Shown here: piece after piece, positions 51,660 to 61,550 of the stretch
How the letters are laid out: every line of letters begins with the position of its first letter
Numbering within the stretch: position 1 is the first letter of the stretch
Origin: an uncultured Clostridia bacterium
Lineage (GTDB): Bacteria > Bacillota > Clostridia > Christensenellales > Borkfalkiaceae
Direction: 5' to 3'
Length of the DNA: 64,000 nt
Assembly: GCA_947628505.1 (NCBI GenBank)
Contig: CANRAD010000007.1
Location: forward strand, 25,790-89,789
Translations under genes and position numbers: made by a program
Notes under the pieces: generated by a model
Told to the model about the DNA's origin: nothing
Databases searched by the model: none
What the model saw: only the letters and a program-made list of their open reading frames with translations

Positions 51660-54242
51660 TCAGTTAAACAAGTTCTCGAAGTACGGCGTGGCGACGATTC
51701 GGATATTCGTCCTCGATTCGGGCGACGAAATAAGAAAGGCGCAGCCGCGCTCGTTATGCACGATATTGTCGGCTTCGACGTCGTTGATCTGTCCCGCTTT
51801 TTCGTAGAGCGCGCAAAGGTCGTTCATGTCGTTCGGTGAAAGCGGGAAGATCAGGGAGTATTGCGAAACGTTGATGATAGCCATAGACTTTCTCGCCGTT
51901 TCGGGCGTTCCCGCAAAGTCCTTGATAGATTGCGTAATGACTATTTCCATACCGTTGTATTTTCTTATGCGCTTTGCGAGCTGGTACATAAAGTCAAGTG
52001 CAATCGGGTACTTGTCGTCGATAAAGAGGTGTGCCTCGTCCACGACGACGATGATCTTCCTGTCCGTTCCGTGCGCGGCGTTGTAGTCGCGGTTCTTGAT
52101 GACCTCGTTCTCCAAGTATTTCAGTACGAGGAGCATTTGTGCGTTGGCGATCTGCCCGTTCTTGTTGGCGAGCAGTTTTTGGAAGTCGAAGCAGACAAAA
52201 TTCTCGTCTGCGGAGAATTCCGACGCTCCGTTCCAGAGGTTGGAATTTCTGCCGCCCGATTTGAATTTTGCGACGTAGTTCTCGATAACTTTCAGACACG
52301 CCTTGTTGTAGTCGTCGGTCGTCGTTTCGAGTTTTTCGGAAATGAGCGCCGCCAGATCGTCGAATACGGGATAGTCGTTCGGCGTAAGCGAAGTGAGGTC
52401 CGTAAACGCCGTGATCCCCTTGCGCTCGTAAATCTCTATCGTCAATTTATTCAGCAGTTCCAAGCTGTCGGGGTTGATCCCCGTGAGGATCAGACGGTAA
52501 AATTCTTCGAGGAATTGCAAGTGCGAGAAAAAGCTGTTGTTGGAGCCGTCGTCGTTGCCGTCGTCCAGAGCGGAAATGATCTGAAACGGATTGAGTTTGC
52601 CGTGCTTGCTCGACGCCACATCGAGGACCTTCCCGTGCAGGTTTTTCGCAAGGTTCAGATATTCGCCTTCGGGATCGAGGACGAATATCTTTGCGTTGTC
52701 TGCCGATAAATGCGTGAGCAGGGTTTTTGCGGCATACGATTTCCCGCTGCCGCTTTTGCCGATCACCACCATGTTGGAGTTGACGTATTCGGAATTGCGC
52801 TTGAAAAAGTCCACAAAGGCGGGGAGCTTGTTCTCGCCGAGCAGGATTCCGTTTTCGTCGTCAATGGCATTGCTGACGAACGGGAAACAGGCGGCGATGG
52901 ACGAAGCCTGTATTCCGCGGGAGAGTTTGACCGCATCGTAATCGGTAAGTTCGCTCGAAAGGTAGACGTCGGCTTGTCTGCCGAACATATCCGCCGCCGT
53001 AAAGCCGAGTTCCCGTATCTTGCGCTTGACCGCTTTTCGGTTGTCGCTCTTGCCTTTCTCGTCGTAAACCGTGATAATGAACGTCGTATCGAACAGCACC
53101 TCGTTGTCGTTTTGCAGCCGCATGAGGAGATTGGAGAGCGTTTCGACGTGGGTTGTCTTGTCTATGACCTTGCTCGCCTTGCCTTTCGCTTGCGTTGACA
53201 GTTCCATTATCGCGTTGTCTATCCGCTTCAAAGCCTTTGACTTTTCGACGGGCTGTAATTTCATGACTACCTTTGTGCCGGGCAAGTCGAACAGTTCTTC
53301 TCCCCAAGCGTTCGGCACTTTGAGCGGATAGCCCGTTATGACGAAATGGGAGAGTTGGTAGTCGTCCTGCACCGTACTCATCAGGCGGAACGCCACTTTC
53401 TTCGGAGCGGCGAGTTTTCTCTCGACCGGCTCCGTGCGTTTTCCGAGCGCGATAAATTCCGCGAGTTCGTTGCCCGAAAGAATTTTCGCCTCGATGCTGC
53501 CCGAAAGGAGCGTGCTTTTCATGACCGACAGCGTAGACAAAAGGCTCGACCGATTCTTGTCCGTGACCGTGAGATAATAGCAGCTGTATCTGACCGTCTG
53601 ACGGGAATTGAGGGTGTCCACGAGTTCTAACCTATCCTCGATAATGTCCACCCGCGCACGATATTCGTCAACGGACAATGCGCCGTTTTCGCAAGCGTCG
53701 GCAAGGGCGACGAGCCTATCGAGATCGGATTGGATATGCTTGTCGAAGTCGAGGGTTTTTTCGAGTTTTACGATTGCCGCTTGCTGTCCCGCGCCTACGC
53801 TCGTGAGGGCGTTCGTGAGAACGCCGTCTATGAGGAAATTTTGCTTGTTTGCGCCGAGCAAGCGGAATTCGATGGGCTTGACTTCGAGAACGCCCGTATA
53901 GTTGCCGTCCTTATGTACGATCAGGTTGCCGTCGATTCTTTCGTATGGAGTTATGCTTTGCACGTTCGCCGCGTCCTTGCCTTCCGCCGTGTATTTCTTT
54001 CTGCCGAACAGGTGCTTGACCATGTAGAGCGCGCTCACATAAACGCGCCCTTCGCCGACGGGAATAAACAGGGGGATGAACACGCAGACGATTCCGAGCG
54101 CGATCAGGTACTTATATACGAGGTTGCTTGAAACCGCCAGCGCGACGAGGACAAGGGCGATAATGCCGAGCACGATGTCGAGTACGGTAATGCCCTTGTA
54201 GAAGCTGGTTTTTACTTTTGTGTTACGGGGAATCAATCTCAT
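51660..54242 (-). CDS. PrgI-VirB4 fusion, conjugation ATPase
   Basis: An 860-residue ATPase that powers the ICE type IV secretion system. The N-terminus is a PrgI-like membrane piece with two helices (about 20-65), fused to the VirB4/TraC core. Walker A GKSGSGKSYAAKTLL is near residue 500, DPEGEYLNLAKNLHGKV follows, and Walker B KIIVVVDEAHLF is near 730. Overlaps the VirB6-like gene by 4 nt. In related elements PrgI is often a separate gene. Confidence 0.92.
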   Translation of the reverse strand: MRLIPRNTKVKTSFYKGITVLDIVLGIIALVLVALAVSSNLVYKYLIALGIVCVFIPLFIPVGEGRVYVSALYMVKHLFGRKKYTAEGKDAANVQSITPYERIDGNLIVHKDGNYTGVLEVKPIEFRLLGANKQNFLIDGVLTNALTSVGAGQQAAIVKLEKTLDFDKHIQSDLDRLVALADACENGALSVDEYRARVDIIEDRLELVDTLNSRQTVRYSCYYLTVTDKNRSSLLSTLSVMKSTLLSGSIEAKILSGNELAEFIALGKRTEPVERKLAAPKKVAFRLMSTVQDDYQLSHFVITGYPLKVPNAWGEELFDLPGTKVVMKLQPVEKSKALKRIDNAIMELSTQAKGKASKVIDKTTHVETLSNLLMRLQNDNEVLFDTTFIITVYDEKGKSDNRKAVKRKIRELGFTAADMFGRQADVYLSSELTDYDAVKLSRGIQASSIAACFPFVSNAIDDENGILLGENKLPAFVDFFKRNSEYVNSNMVVIGKSGSGKSYAAKTLLTHLSADNAKIFVLDPEGEYLNLAKNLHGKVLDVASSKHGKLNPFQIISALDDGNDDGSNNSFFSHLQFLEEFYRLILTGINPDSLELLNKLTIEIYERKGITAFTDLTSLTPNDYPVFDDLAALISEKLETTTDDYNKACLKVIENYVAKFKSGGRNSNLWNGASEFSADENFVCFDFQKLLANKNGQIANAQMLLVLKYLENEVIKNRDYNAAHGTDRKIIVVVDEAHLFIDDKYPIALDFMYQLAKRIRKYNGMEIVITQSIKDFAGTPETARKSMAIINVSQYSLIFPLSPNDMNDLCALYEKAGQINDVEADNIVHNERGCAFLISSPESRTNIRIVATPYFENLFN

Positions 54243-55936
54243 TTCTTTTTCTCCTTGTCTGACTTATCTTCCTTTTCAATGAGCCGTCTTACTTCGGCGC
54301 GGTTTACGACCGTTTCGCCTTTGAGTACGTTCCTGACGCGCGGACCGAAGTTCTTGCCGGCGACGATAACGCCGCCTTGTATCAGGTCTTTCAGTACGCC
54401 CACGGGGAGCGTGGCGAGCCTCGTTACGCCCTTTACGGCAGAGCCGAAAGTAACGCCTTGTTTTTCCTTTGCTTCGCTGACGGCAGAGCCTTCTTCGGCC
54501 GTAGCCGTTGTTCCCTCCGCAGTTTCTTCGCCGGTCGTGTCGTCTTTGACTTCGGCAGCCGCGGCGTCCGTTACGGTCGAATCGGTATCGCTCGACGCGG
54601 ATTCACTTGCAGACTTGCCCTCGTCGGTAACGGTTTCGGTTTTATCCTTTTCCGCTGCGGCGTCTTTGACGTCTGTTCCCTCACCGCCAGAGCCTCCGCC
54701 GGAACCGCCGCCGTCCGAGCCGTCGCCACCCGATCCACCGCCGCCGTCATCGTTGTCGTCGTCGCCTTTCAAGCTCGACGTCTGGTTGCGGGTGGAGTGA
54801 ATAGTTGCCGAGAGGTTTTCGGAAAGCGTTGCGCCGTGCTTGCGGTTGGCGAGGAAGTCCGTTCCGCCTATGACCATTCCGGCAGCACCAGCCGCGACGT
54901 GTCCGACGGTCCTCATCATGTGCATACCCGTGGAGATATTGCCGAGCATTTGCTGGGCCTCCTGCGCGCCGGCGTTCGAGCCCGTAAGTTGGGAAATGAC
55001 CATGTTCGCTTTCGTTATTGCAAACGCACCGCCCAAGACGAACAGCAGTTGTACGATTCCGTCCTTGAACGAGTTGCCGAAGAAAGAGATTTGCGACAGT
55101 TGCGGCACGATCAGGAAGAAGATATTCATTGAGAGGATTATGCCGTATGCGCCCAAAACTTTTGAAACGAGCATTTCACGCCAGATTCGGAATCTTCCGC
55201 CCTCGTCAAGAGGGATCGTTGCGACCGACGCGGGAGATACGATATAAAGCAGGATTATATCGAAAATTCTCTGCACAAACATGACCGCCGAAATGACGAA
55301 CATGATAAGAATGACCAAGCCGCCCGCTATGCCGACGAAGAAGTTCATATCGCCGAGATTGTAATAGTCCTTGACGACCGAAAGATTGTTGTAGTCGAGC
55401 TGTCCCGTAATGAACATCCGCTCGATTTCCGCCCGCGAGCCCGACGGTCCGATATAGGCGTCGTGTCCGCTCGTTACGAGTATCTGCCCGCCGATCAGAG
55501 AGTTGGGATTGCCGTCGAGCATTGCGCCCGTCATACTTGCGTGTATCGCTTGCATAACGACGTTTGCGAGCATGATTCCCGCTATGAGCAGGAACGGTAT
55601 GAGCAAGAACAGAATAAAACTTTGCAAGGCTTTGACGAGGATCTGTCCTTTCGTCCGCTTGTGCTGCGGGTCCGCCATTTCGCTTTTGATGATTGCGATT
55701 ATGACGAAAACCGTGAGGAGAATCACGCCCACCAAAAACACGCCGAGAAAGGCGTTCCGTATCTCATTCGAGAGAATGAAATGCGTCAGAATGTCTTGCT
55801 GTTCTCCGCCGACGGCGACCGTTTCGATTCCCGCAAGTTTACAGAATACGTCCCGTATAAAGTCCAGAAGATAGCAGATAGACTTTTGCAGGATATAGAG
55901 CAGGTCGTAAACCCACCCGAATAACCAATCGCCCAT
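54239..55936 (-). CDS. VirB6/TrbL-like channel protein, Mbov_0396 family
   Basis: A 565-residue polytopic membrane protein. About seven or eight membrane helices cover residues 1-345 (LGVFLVGVILLTVFVIIAI, SFILFLLIPFLLIAGIMLANV, IILLYIVSPASVATIPLDEGG). The C-terminal 200 residues are a low-complexity Gly/Ser/Ala/Thr/Asp tail. Probably the inner-membrane pore of the conjugation machine. Coupled to VirB4. Confidence 0.85.
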   Translation of the reverse strand: MGDWLFGWVYDLLYILQKSICYLLDFIRDVFCKLAGIETVAVGGEQQDILTHFILSNEIRNAFLGVFLVGVILLTVFVIIAIIKSEMADPQHKRTKGQILVKALQSFILFLLIPFLLIAGIMLANVVMQAIHASMTGAMLDGNPNSLIGGQILVTSGHDAYIGPSGSRAEIERMFITGQLDYNNLSVVKDYYNLGDMNFFVGIAGGLVILIMFVISAVMFVQRIFDIILLYIVSPASVATIPLDEGGRFRIWREMLVSKVLGAYGIILSMNIFFLIVPQLSQISFFGNSFKDGIVQLLFVLGGAFAITKANMVISQLTGSNAGAQEAQQMLGNISTGMHMMRTVGHVAAGAAGMVIGGTDFLANRKHGATLSENLSATIHSTRNQTSSLKGDDDNDDGGGGSGGDGSDGGGSGGGSGGEGTDVKDAAAEKDKTETVTDEGKSASESASSDTDSTVTDAAAAEVKDDTTGEETAEGTTATAEEGSAVSEAKEKQGVTFGSAVKGVTRLATLPVGVLKDLIQGGVIVAGKNFGPRVRNVLKGETVVNRAEVRRLIEKEDKSDKEKKK

Positions 55937-55946
55937 GTGTGTTACC

Positions 55947-56252
55947 TCACGCTATCTGCGCCTTTACCCATTCTTCCAAAATAGGCATGGCTATCTTTAA
56001 CGCGACGATAAGAATGAAGATTATGAGGAAGCCGATAATCGCCCCGATAAGGTCTTTCTTTGCCTTTTCACGGCTGTTCTGTTCGTCGGCTTTGGAAATC
56101 TTGATCCCCAAAAACACGCAGTAGATCGTCCCCACGGCGCCGACAATGGCAATGCAGGGCCATAAGAGCGCGTTGATGACTTCGAGTACGGGGGCGATAA
56201 TGGGGGCGAAATCAACGCCCTTTGCCGCCAGCAACGTCGATATAAAATTCAT
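55947..56252 (-). CDS. VirB2-like pilin, Mbov_0395 family
   Basis: A 101-residue membrane protein with two hydrophobic helices (about 27-50 and 68-92) separated by a short charged loop (KISKADEQNSREKAKKD). Size, order and the neighbouring Mbov_0396-type gene fit the pilin-like subunit of ICE conjugation systems. No classic signal peptide. AGGAGG-type ribosome site upstream. Confidence 0.85.
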   Translation of the reverse strand: MNFISTLLAAKGVDFAPIIAPVLEVINALLWPCIAIVGAVGTIYCVFLGIKISKADEQNSREKAKKDLIGAIIGFLIIFILIVALKIAMPILEEWVKAQIA

Positions 56253-56287
56253 TTTTTAACCTCCTTGTAGTTAGTTGTGGAAAGCGA

Positions 56288-56347
56288 AAACGGGTATCCC
56301 GTTTCTCGCCGGAAAGAGGGCGAAATTCGCAAAGTGAATCTCGCCCT
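56288..56347 (-). promoter_or_regulatory. Two hairpins in the leader of the pilin gene
   Basis: AAACGGG-TAT-CCCGTTT at 56288-56304 and a 12-bp stem (AGGGCGAAATTC at 56317-56328 with 56336-56347, one mismatch). They lie between the Ig-repeat gene and the pilin gene and may dampen or set read-through. No strong promoter was seen in 56253-56450. Confidence 0.4.
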
Positions 56348-56450
56348 TATCCTGTTCAAAAAAATAGCCCTTTTTTACCTTGTTTGAGGCAGTTTTCCAA
56401 AGTCGGTTTTTGCCTTATTTCATGCGTTTCGGGGCGTTTTCGGGCGGCTG

Positions 56451-59400
56451 TCAGGCCGCCTTATCGTTCTTGTTTTTCTTGCCGAATTTGCCTTTTCTGC
56501 GAAGCACGACGACGGCCGTGATTCCGCCCGCAAGGAGCAGGATTCCAAGCGCGATCAGAATGATCGCCGTGGCGTTCATGGAGTAAAGAATTTCAAAGGT
56601 GTATTCGGTCGTATTGCCGCAAGCGTCGGTAAGCACGACGCGGTAGCTGCCGTTTTCGGTCAGCTCGTCGCCGAGCTTATATTCGATCTCGCTGCCGTCC
56701 AGATACACTTTGACGTCGGCGGTTTCGGAGAGTTCATCCACCGTAACGCCGCCTTTGGTCTGCCCGCCGTTTTCCACACCACCGAGTACGGCTGCGGGAG
56801 CGGTATTATCCACGGTTACGGTAAAGGAGAAGTCCTTGCCTTTCACGACCGTAACGACGGTATATTCGCCGCTTTCGCCGAGCGAAAGAACGCCGTTTTC
56901 AAGGCGCATTTCCAAGCCGTTGACAAAGATTTTTTCGAGGTCCTTTACGTTCCCGAAATCGTGCGAGAATGTTCTCACAAGGGGCTTGATAACGGTAAAG
57001 GAGATGGTTTCGCTGTTGCCGAGTTCGTCGGTAATGACCGCCGTATAAGTTCCGTCCTCGGTGATGGTATCGCCGAAGTCGTAAGATACGGATTCGCCGT
57101 CTTTCGTAAGCGTGATCGTAAGGTCCTCGCCGGCGGTAAACGTTACTTCGTTCACGGGCAGGTTGTCGGTTACGGGAGCGGAGAAATCGACGTGCTTGTC
57201 GATGACAAAGGCCGCTTCCGTGATATTGTTCGCCTTGTCGGTTACGACGATCCGATAACTTCCGTCCGCGCTCAAAACAGTACCGCTTTCATATTCGCCG
57301 ACGAGTTCGCCGTTGATATAGAGTTCGGTTTTCAAGCCGCTTTCGGGGATCGTTGCCGTAACGTCGGTATTGGTCGCACCGCCGTTTTCTGCGCCCTCGA
57401 CGGAGAGTGCGGGAGCCGTCTTGTCGATGACGAAATCGTAAACGCTCTTGTAGCCGTCGCGGTTCTCGAATACGAGCCGATAAACGCCGTCCTCTTTCAA
57501 CCTTTCGCCGGATTTGTATTCGACGGGTTCGCCGTCCTTCGTGAGAGTAACGGTAGCCTCGTCGGTCCAAGTGAAGCTGACGTCGGTATTCGTGTAGCCG
57601 CCGTTCTCCACGCCTTCGAGGATGCCGTCGGGCGCGGGTTGCTCGTAATCGAACGTCGCTTCGATAGCATCGATTCCCGTTCTGAAAGCGTCCGTAAGCA
57701 CGACGCGGTAGCGCCCCGAAGTGCAGAAGTTATAGGTCAAAGTATCGGTCGAAATGGGAGTGCCGTAGTCGTCCGCCGTCAAGGGTTCCCAAGTGTCGCC
57801 GCCGTTCGTGGATTTGTAGATCGTAAGGCCGAGCAGACCGGAGTATTTGTCCTCGCTGTCCGTAATGTCGATGGTAAAGCGCTTGTCTGCCTTGTTTTCT
57901 TCGCCTTTGATTTTCGGAGCGTCGAGAGAGATATACAGCACGAAGTCCGAAGTTTCGCCGGCGTGATTCACGGCGCGGACTGTGTACTTTCCGCTTTCCT
58001 CAAACAGATAGCTTTGGTCGAGGTTCAGATACGCGAGCAGGCCGCCGTCCTCGTCATATACGCCAAACATAGCCATTTCGTCGAATTCGTCGGAGATCGT
58101 AACGGTCGCTTTGTCTTTCAGGCGGTATTCGCGGTCGAACACGACGGTGTTCTTCGCACCCTCGCCCACGGCGTATTCAATCGTGGGAACGTCGCGCACG
58201 ACAATGAGATTGTAGGAACATTGATTGCCGTATGCGTCCTCGACGATAAGTTCGTGCCGACCTTCGGTTTCGTACACGAGGCCGCTGACGATCTCGCCGT
58301 CAACCATGAACGTAACGCCCTCGTGGAAAGCAATGGAATTCGCAAGGATCGTTTTGCCGTCCGAGTAGCGGTAAAGGTTCTGTTCGGAGCCTTCCTCGGC
58401 GTGGTCTTTTTGCCAATAGAAATAACTTTCGATGCCGACCTTCGCGTATTCGGCAATTACTTCGTCGAGCCTGTCCTGCGTGAAGTAAGCCACTTCCGCG
58501 TTAGGCTCGCCCGACTTTTTGTAGATAAAATAGGTGCCGTTCTGCGCGTTGGTAGCGTCCTTTTCGTCCATAGGAATACCCGTGTCCCAAGAATCGTTTT
58601 GCCAGATTCCCGTGCGGACGAAGCTCTTTTCGCGCTCGCAAGCAAAGGCGAAAGCGTTGTCGTAGTTCTCGAAAGAGAAAGGCGTTCCCTCGGCGTCGGT
58701 CGCTTCCCAGAATTCCTTTTGCAGGGTTCTCGTTACGACGTTGACCGCGGTCGATGCGAAGCTGCCCGTCCAGACGTTGCCCGCCGCGTCGGTGCATACG
58801 ACCTCGTACTTGCCCGTGTCGATCGTATGGATGACGGAGTTCTTTGCGTAGGGCTTGCCGTTGACCGTAACCGTTTTCACGGGAGCGAATTTGTCGGGAT
58901 TGCCGTCCGTCCAAGTGATCGTAACGTCGCCGTTCGTCGTTCCGTTCTCAACGTTGTTGAAAGTAAGGGGCTTGTTCGTGCGGTCGATAACGATTGTGTA
59001 ATTGCCCGTGGAAAGTCCCGCGGCGTCAATCGCATAGAACGTGTACTTGCCTTCCTTGTAGTATTCGGTGCCGATGGAATAATCGACGAAGTTCGTTTCG
59101 CCGGGGAGTTTGACATAGGCGTTTTTCAGATTCGTGTCCGAAGAAGCGAAACGGATATGGGAGCCGTTCGTGTAACTGCCGTTGGAAACGGGCTTATCGT
59201 CGGAATAGAGCTGCGCGCTGGGTGCGCTGTGGTCGATAGTGATCGTGTAAATATCCGATTGATTGCCGCTTCGGTCGGTGGCATAGAAATTGTAGGTTCC
59301 CGTAGCCGTAAGCTGCGCCCCGCTCGTATAGGTAACGTAGCTCGACGTTCCCGGCTTCATAACGTAGATCGAGGAAACGCCCGAAACGGCGTCCGACGGA

Positions 59401-60749
59401 ACGAAGCGGATATAGCTCGCGTTCGTAAACGTGCCGCTCGAAACGACGTTCGTTCCCGCGTAGAGCGTTCCCGTGGGCTTGCTCTTGTCGAGAGTGATGG
59501 TATAGTAAGCGGTCGAATTGCCCGCCTTATCGACGGCGTAGAACGTGTACACCCCCTCATCTGTCAACTGACTACCGCTCGTGTAGGTCGAATAATACGA
59601 GGAGCCGGGGAGTTTGACGTATGCCGAAGAAATGCCAGCCGTGCTGTCGCTGACGGAGAATTTGACATAGTTCGCTTTGGAATATGCGCCGCTCGAAACG
59701 GACGTCGTGCCGGAGTAAAGCGTTGCGCTCGGCGTTGCCGTATCATAGGTGATCTTCGATTCCGCCGAAATGTTGCCCGCCTTGTCTACGGCGCGGAACG
59801 TGTACGTTCCGTTCGTACCCGAAATGCTCGTGCCAGACGTATAGGACGTCCATGTGCTTGAATTCGGCTTCTTATATTGCAGGTAGGAAACGCCGCCCGC
59901 GTCGGTTGCCGTGTAGTAGAACGATTTGTTCGTGTAACCGCCGTTTGATACGGTGCTGCCGTTGGACGTGAATTTGCCCACGGGTGCTATCGTGTCCATA
60001 TATACGCTCACGGTCGAATTCGTCGTTCCCAGATAGTCGCGGGCATAGAAGTACCACCAGCCGTTATTGCTGTCGGACGCGGGGATCGTATAGGACGTCG
60101 AATAAGTCGTGCTGTAACTGCTCGAATTCGGGCGCAGATAGCGGATAGCGTCGAAGTTCTTGTCCGACGCGGTATATACGACCTGCTTGTTCGTGTAGCT
60201 GCCGCTCGAAATGGTCGAATTGCCCGCTTTGAGGGTGTACGACGGAGAGGTCTTGTCTACCTCGAAACGGTAAGTGTAGGTATAGGTCGTATAGCTGTAA
60301 AAAATATTTTTCCTGTATCTCCCCTGATATTCGAGTTCGTATTCGCCGTCGCTGAGCGCGCCCGAATAGAGCGTCATGTTGGCGTTGCCGGAGAGCGTTT
60401 TGCTCGAATAGGTAGAGCCGTTCCTTTTGAGTTTGAACGAAAGGTGGTCGGAGATCTGATTGACCTCGATTTTAATGTACACATAGCTCCAATCGATCAG
60501 TTTGTCGTGGTACATAGTACCCGTGCCGCTCGTCGAGGAGCCGTGCATATAGATTTTGAAGTTGCTCGGACAGCCGCTCGTCGAGGAGCTGCCCGTTGAA
60601 GTTGTGCCGTAGGTAAGATATTTGGGCGTCGTGTATGTAGCGGCGTATGCCGTTTCCATTCCGCCGCTCCCGCCGAAGCCGAACGCGATTCCGCAAATCC
60701 CGCAGACCGCGAGAAGCGTAAGGCAAAGGGACAGTAAGATTTTCTTCAA
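56451..60749 (-). CDS. ICE-encoded Ig-repeat surface protein (1432 aa)
   Basis: A large extracellular protein in the conjugation operon. Signal peptide at residues 1-36 (cleaved near AYAA), a Ser/Thr/Tyr-rich region, then about nine Ig-like repeats of 65-75 residues. The first five share phrases such as SNGSYTNGSHIRF and AVDKAGN, the last four share GVENGGYTN-type starts. C-terminal anchor: one membrane helix at about 1398-1420 and a basic tail (RRKGKFGKKNKNDKAA); no LPXTG. Likely promotes contact with recipient cells, by analogy to adhesins of conjugative systems. Confidence 0.85.
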   Translation of the reverse strand: MKKILLSLCLTLLAVCGICGIAFGFGGSGGMETAYAATYTTPKYLTYGTTSTGSSSTSGCPSNFKIYMHGSSTSGTGTMYHDKLIDWSYVYIKIEVNQISDHLSFKLKRNGSTYSSKTLSGNANMTLYSGALSDGEYELEYQGRYRKNIFYSYTTYTYTYRFEVDKTSPSYTLKAGNSTISSGSYTNKQVVYTASDKNFDAIRYLRPNSSSYSTTYSTSYTIPASDSNNGWWYFYARDYLGTTNSTVSVYMDTIAPVGKFTSNGSTVSNGGYTNKSFYYTATDAGGVSYLQYKKPNSSTWTSYTSGTSISGTNGTYTFRAVDKAGNISAESKITYDTATPSATLYSGTTSVSSGAYSKANYVKFSVSDSTAGISSAYVKLPGSSYYSTYTSGSQLTDEGVYTFYAVDKAGNSTAYYTITLDKSKPTGTLYAGTNVVSSGTFTNASYIRFVPSDAVSGVSSIYVMKPGTSSYVTYTSGAQLTATGTYNFYATDRSGNQSDIYTITIDHSAPSAQLYSDDKPVSNGSYTNGSHIRFASSDTNLKNAYVKLPGETNFVDYSIGTEYYKEGKYTFYAIDAAGLSTGNYTIVIDRTNKPLTFNNVENGTTNGDVTITWTDGNPDKFAPVKTVTVNGKPYAKNSVIHTIDTGKYEVVCTDAAGNVWTGSFASTAVNVVTRTLQKEFWEATDAEGTPFSFENYDNAFAFACEREKSFVRTGIWQNDSWDTGIPMDEKDATNAQNGTYFIYKKSGEPNAEVAYFTQDRLDEVIAEYAKVGIESYFYWQKDHAEEGSEQNLYRYSDGKTILANSIAFHEGVTFMVDGEIVSGLVYETEGRHELIVEDAYGNQCSYNLIVVRDVPTIEYAVGEGAKNTVVFDREYRLKDKATVTISDEFDEMAMFGVYDEDGGLLAYLNLDQSYLFEESGKYTVRAVNHAGETSDFVLYISLDAPKIKGEENKADKRFTIDITDSEDKYSGLLGLTIYKSTNGGDTWEPLTADDYGTPISTDTLTYNFCTSGRYRVVLTDAFRTGIDAIEATFDYEQPAPDGILEGVENGGYTNTDVSFTWTDEATVTLTKDGEPVEYKSGERLKEDGVYRLVFENRDGYKSVYDFVIDKTAPALSVEGAENGGATNTDVTATIPESGLKTELYINGELVGEYESGTVLSADGSYRIVVTDKANNITEAAFVIDKHVDFSAPVTDNLPVNEVTFTAGEDLTITLTKDGESVSYDFGDTITEDGTYTAVITDELGNSETISFTVIKPLVRTFSHDFGNVKDLEKIFVNGLEMRLENGVLSLGESGEYTVVTVVKGKDFSFTVTVDNTAPAAVLGGVENGGQTKGGVTVDELSETADVKVYLDGSEIEYKLGDELTENGSYRVVLTDACGNTTEYTFEILYSMNATAIILIALGILLLAGGITAVVVLRRKGKFGKKNKNDKAA

Positions 60750-60767
60750 TGAAATAGCCTCCTGTAA

Positions 60768-61484
60768 TTAAAATTTTGATTGTTGTTCTCCCGTCAATCT
60801 GGACATTTGGAACAGCCGCTTCGAGAGCGCGTCCAGATCGGCGATAAGGTGGCCGTAGTTGAGCGCGACGGCGTGCCGCATAGCTTCTTCCACGATGGTT
60901 TTGGCTTGATTGAAACAATGCCTGTCTATGAGTTGTAAGAGTTCGATTTGCTTGTTCTCGTCCAGAAGTTCGCAGGAAATAAGGCGTTCCGCGTCGGCTT
61001 TGATTTTGTCGAGAGCCGTGGAAATCTGTTGCTGTATCGCCGCTTCGCTGTTTCTTCTGCCCCCGACGGGACGCCTCGGCGGTAACACGATGCCGTTGCG
61101 TTTTTTCATATCGTAGAAAATCTTTTCTTCGTCGAAATAGCGTCCTTCCGAAAGCCGTTGGTCGGTCTTTTCGAGCGTGTAGGCGGTAGCCGCATACGAG
61201 GGCGTAAACTTCGCCCGTATGGGCTGAAAGCCGAATACCGTGATAATGGCGTTGCCCATGTTGCCGGGGCGGTTGAGCTGCGACAGTTCGGACGGATAAA
61301 TGAGCGGGCGCTCCTTTATGGAAGCGTTGCTGTTGATGTCGTCCGCCTTGACCGTGTTGTAACCGACGTTTCGCGTGATTACGGAGAAGTTGCCGCCCCG
61401 CTTTGAAAATTCCTCCACGGTCTTGTAATCGCTCGTGCCGATAAAGGTCTGGATGTTCCTATTTGCTCCATAGGGATAGGACAA
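60768..61484 (-). pseudogene. C-terminal remnant of VirD4/TcpA coupling protein
   Basis: The 238-residue open frame starts at a TTG and from residue 8 matches the end of conjugative coupling proteins: NRNIQTFIGTSDYKTVEEFSK, KERPLIYPSELSQL, and ITVFGFQPIRAKFTP. Walker A and B and the membrane part, normally about 450 residues upstream, are absent. The matching region begins right where a terminator of the next gene ends (61490), so the gene was cut by an insertion or deletion. The C-terminal half is a normal helical tail (AIQQQISTALDKIKADAERL). Confidence 0.75.
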
Positions 61485-61491
61485 AAAGAAA

Positions 61492-61520
61492 AACGACGTA
61501 ACCGTTTCAGTTACGCCGTT
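61492..61520 (-). terminator. Terminator of the 210-aa cargo gene
   Basis: AACGGCGTAAC with GTTACGTCGTT (11 bp, one mismatch), 7-nt loop, followed on the minus strand by TTTTTCTTTTTG. It abuts the truncated coupling gene. Confidence 0.75.
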
Positions 61521-61550
61521 CGGCTATGTTTTTATTTAGTTTTTTGGGTT

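Noticed and set aside
56961..59861. 966-residue plus-strand frame
   Set aside because: Antisense of the Ig-repeat protein, which has signal peptide, repeats and anchor on the minus strand.
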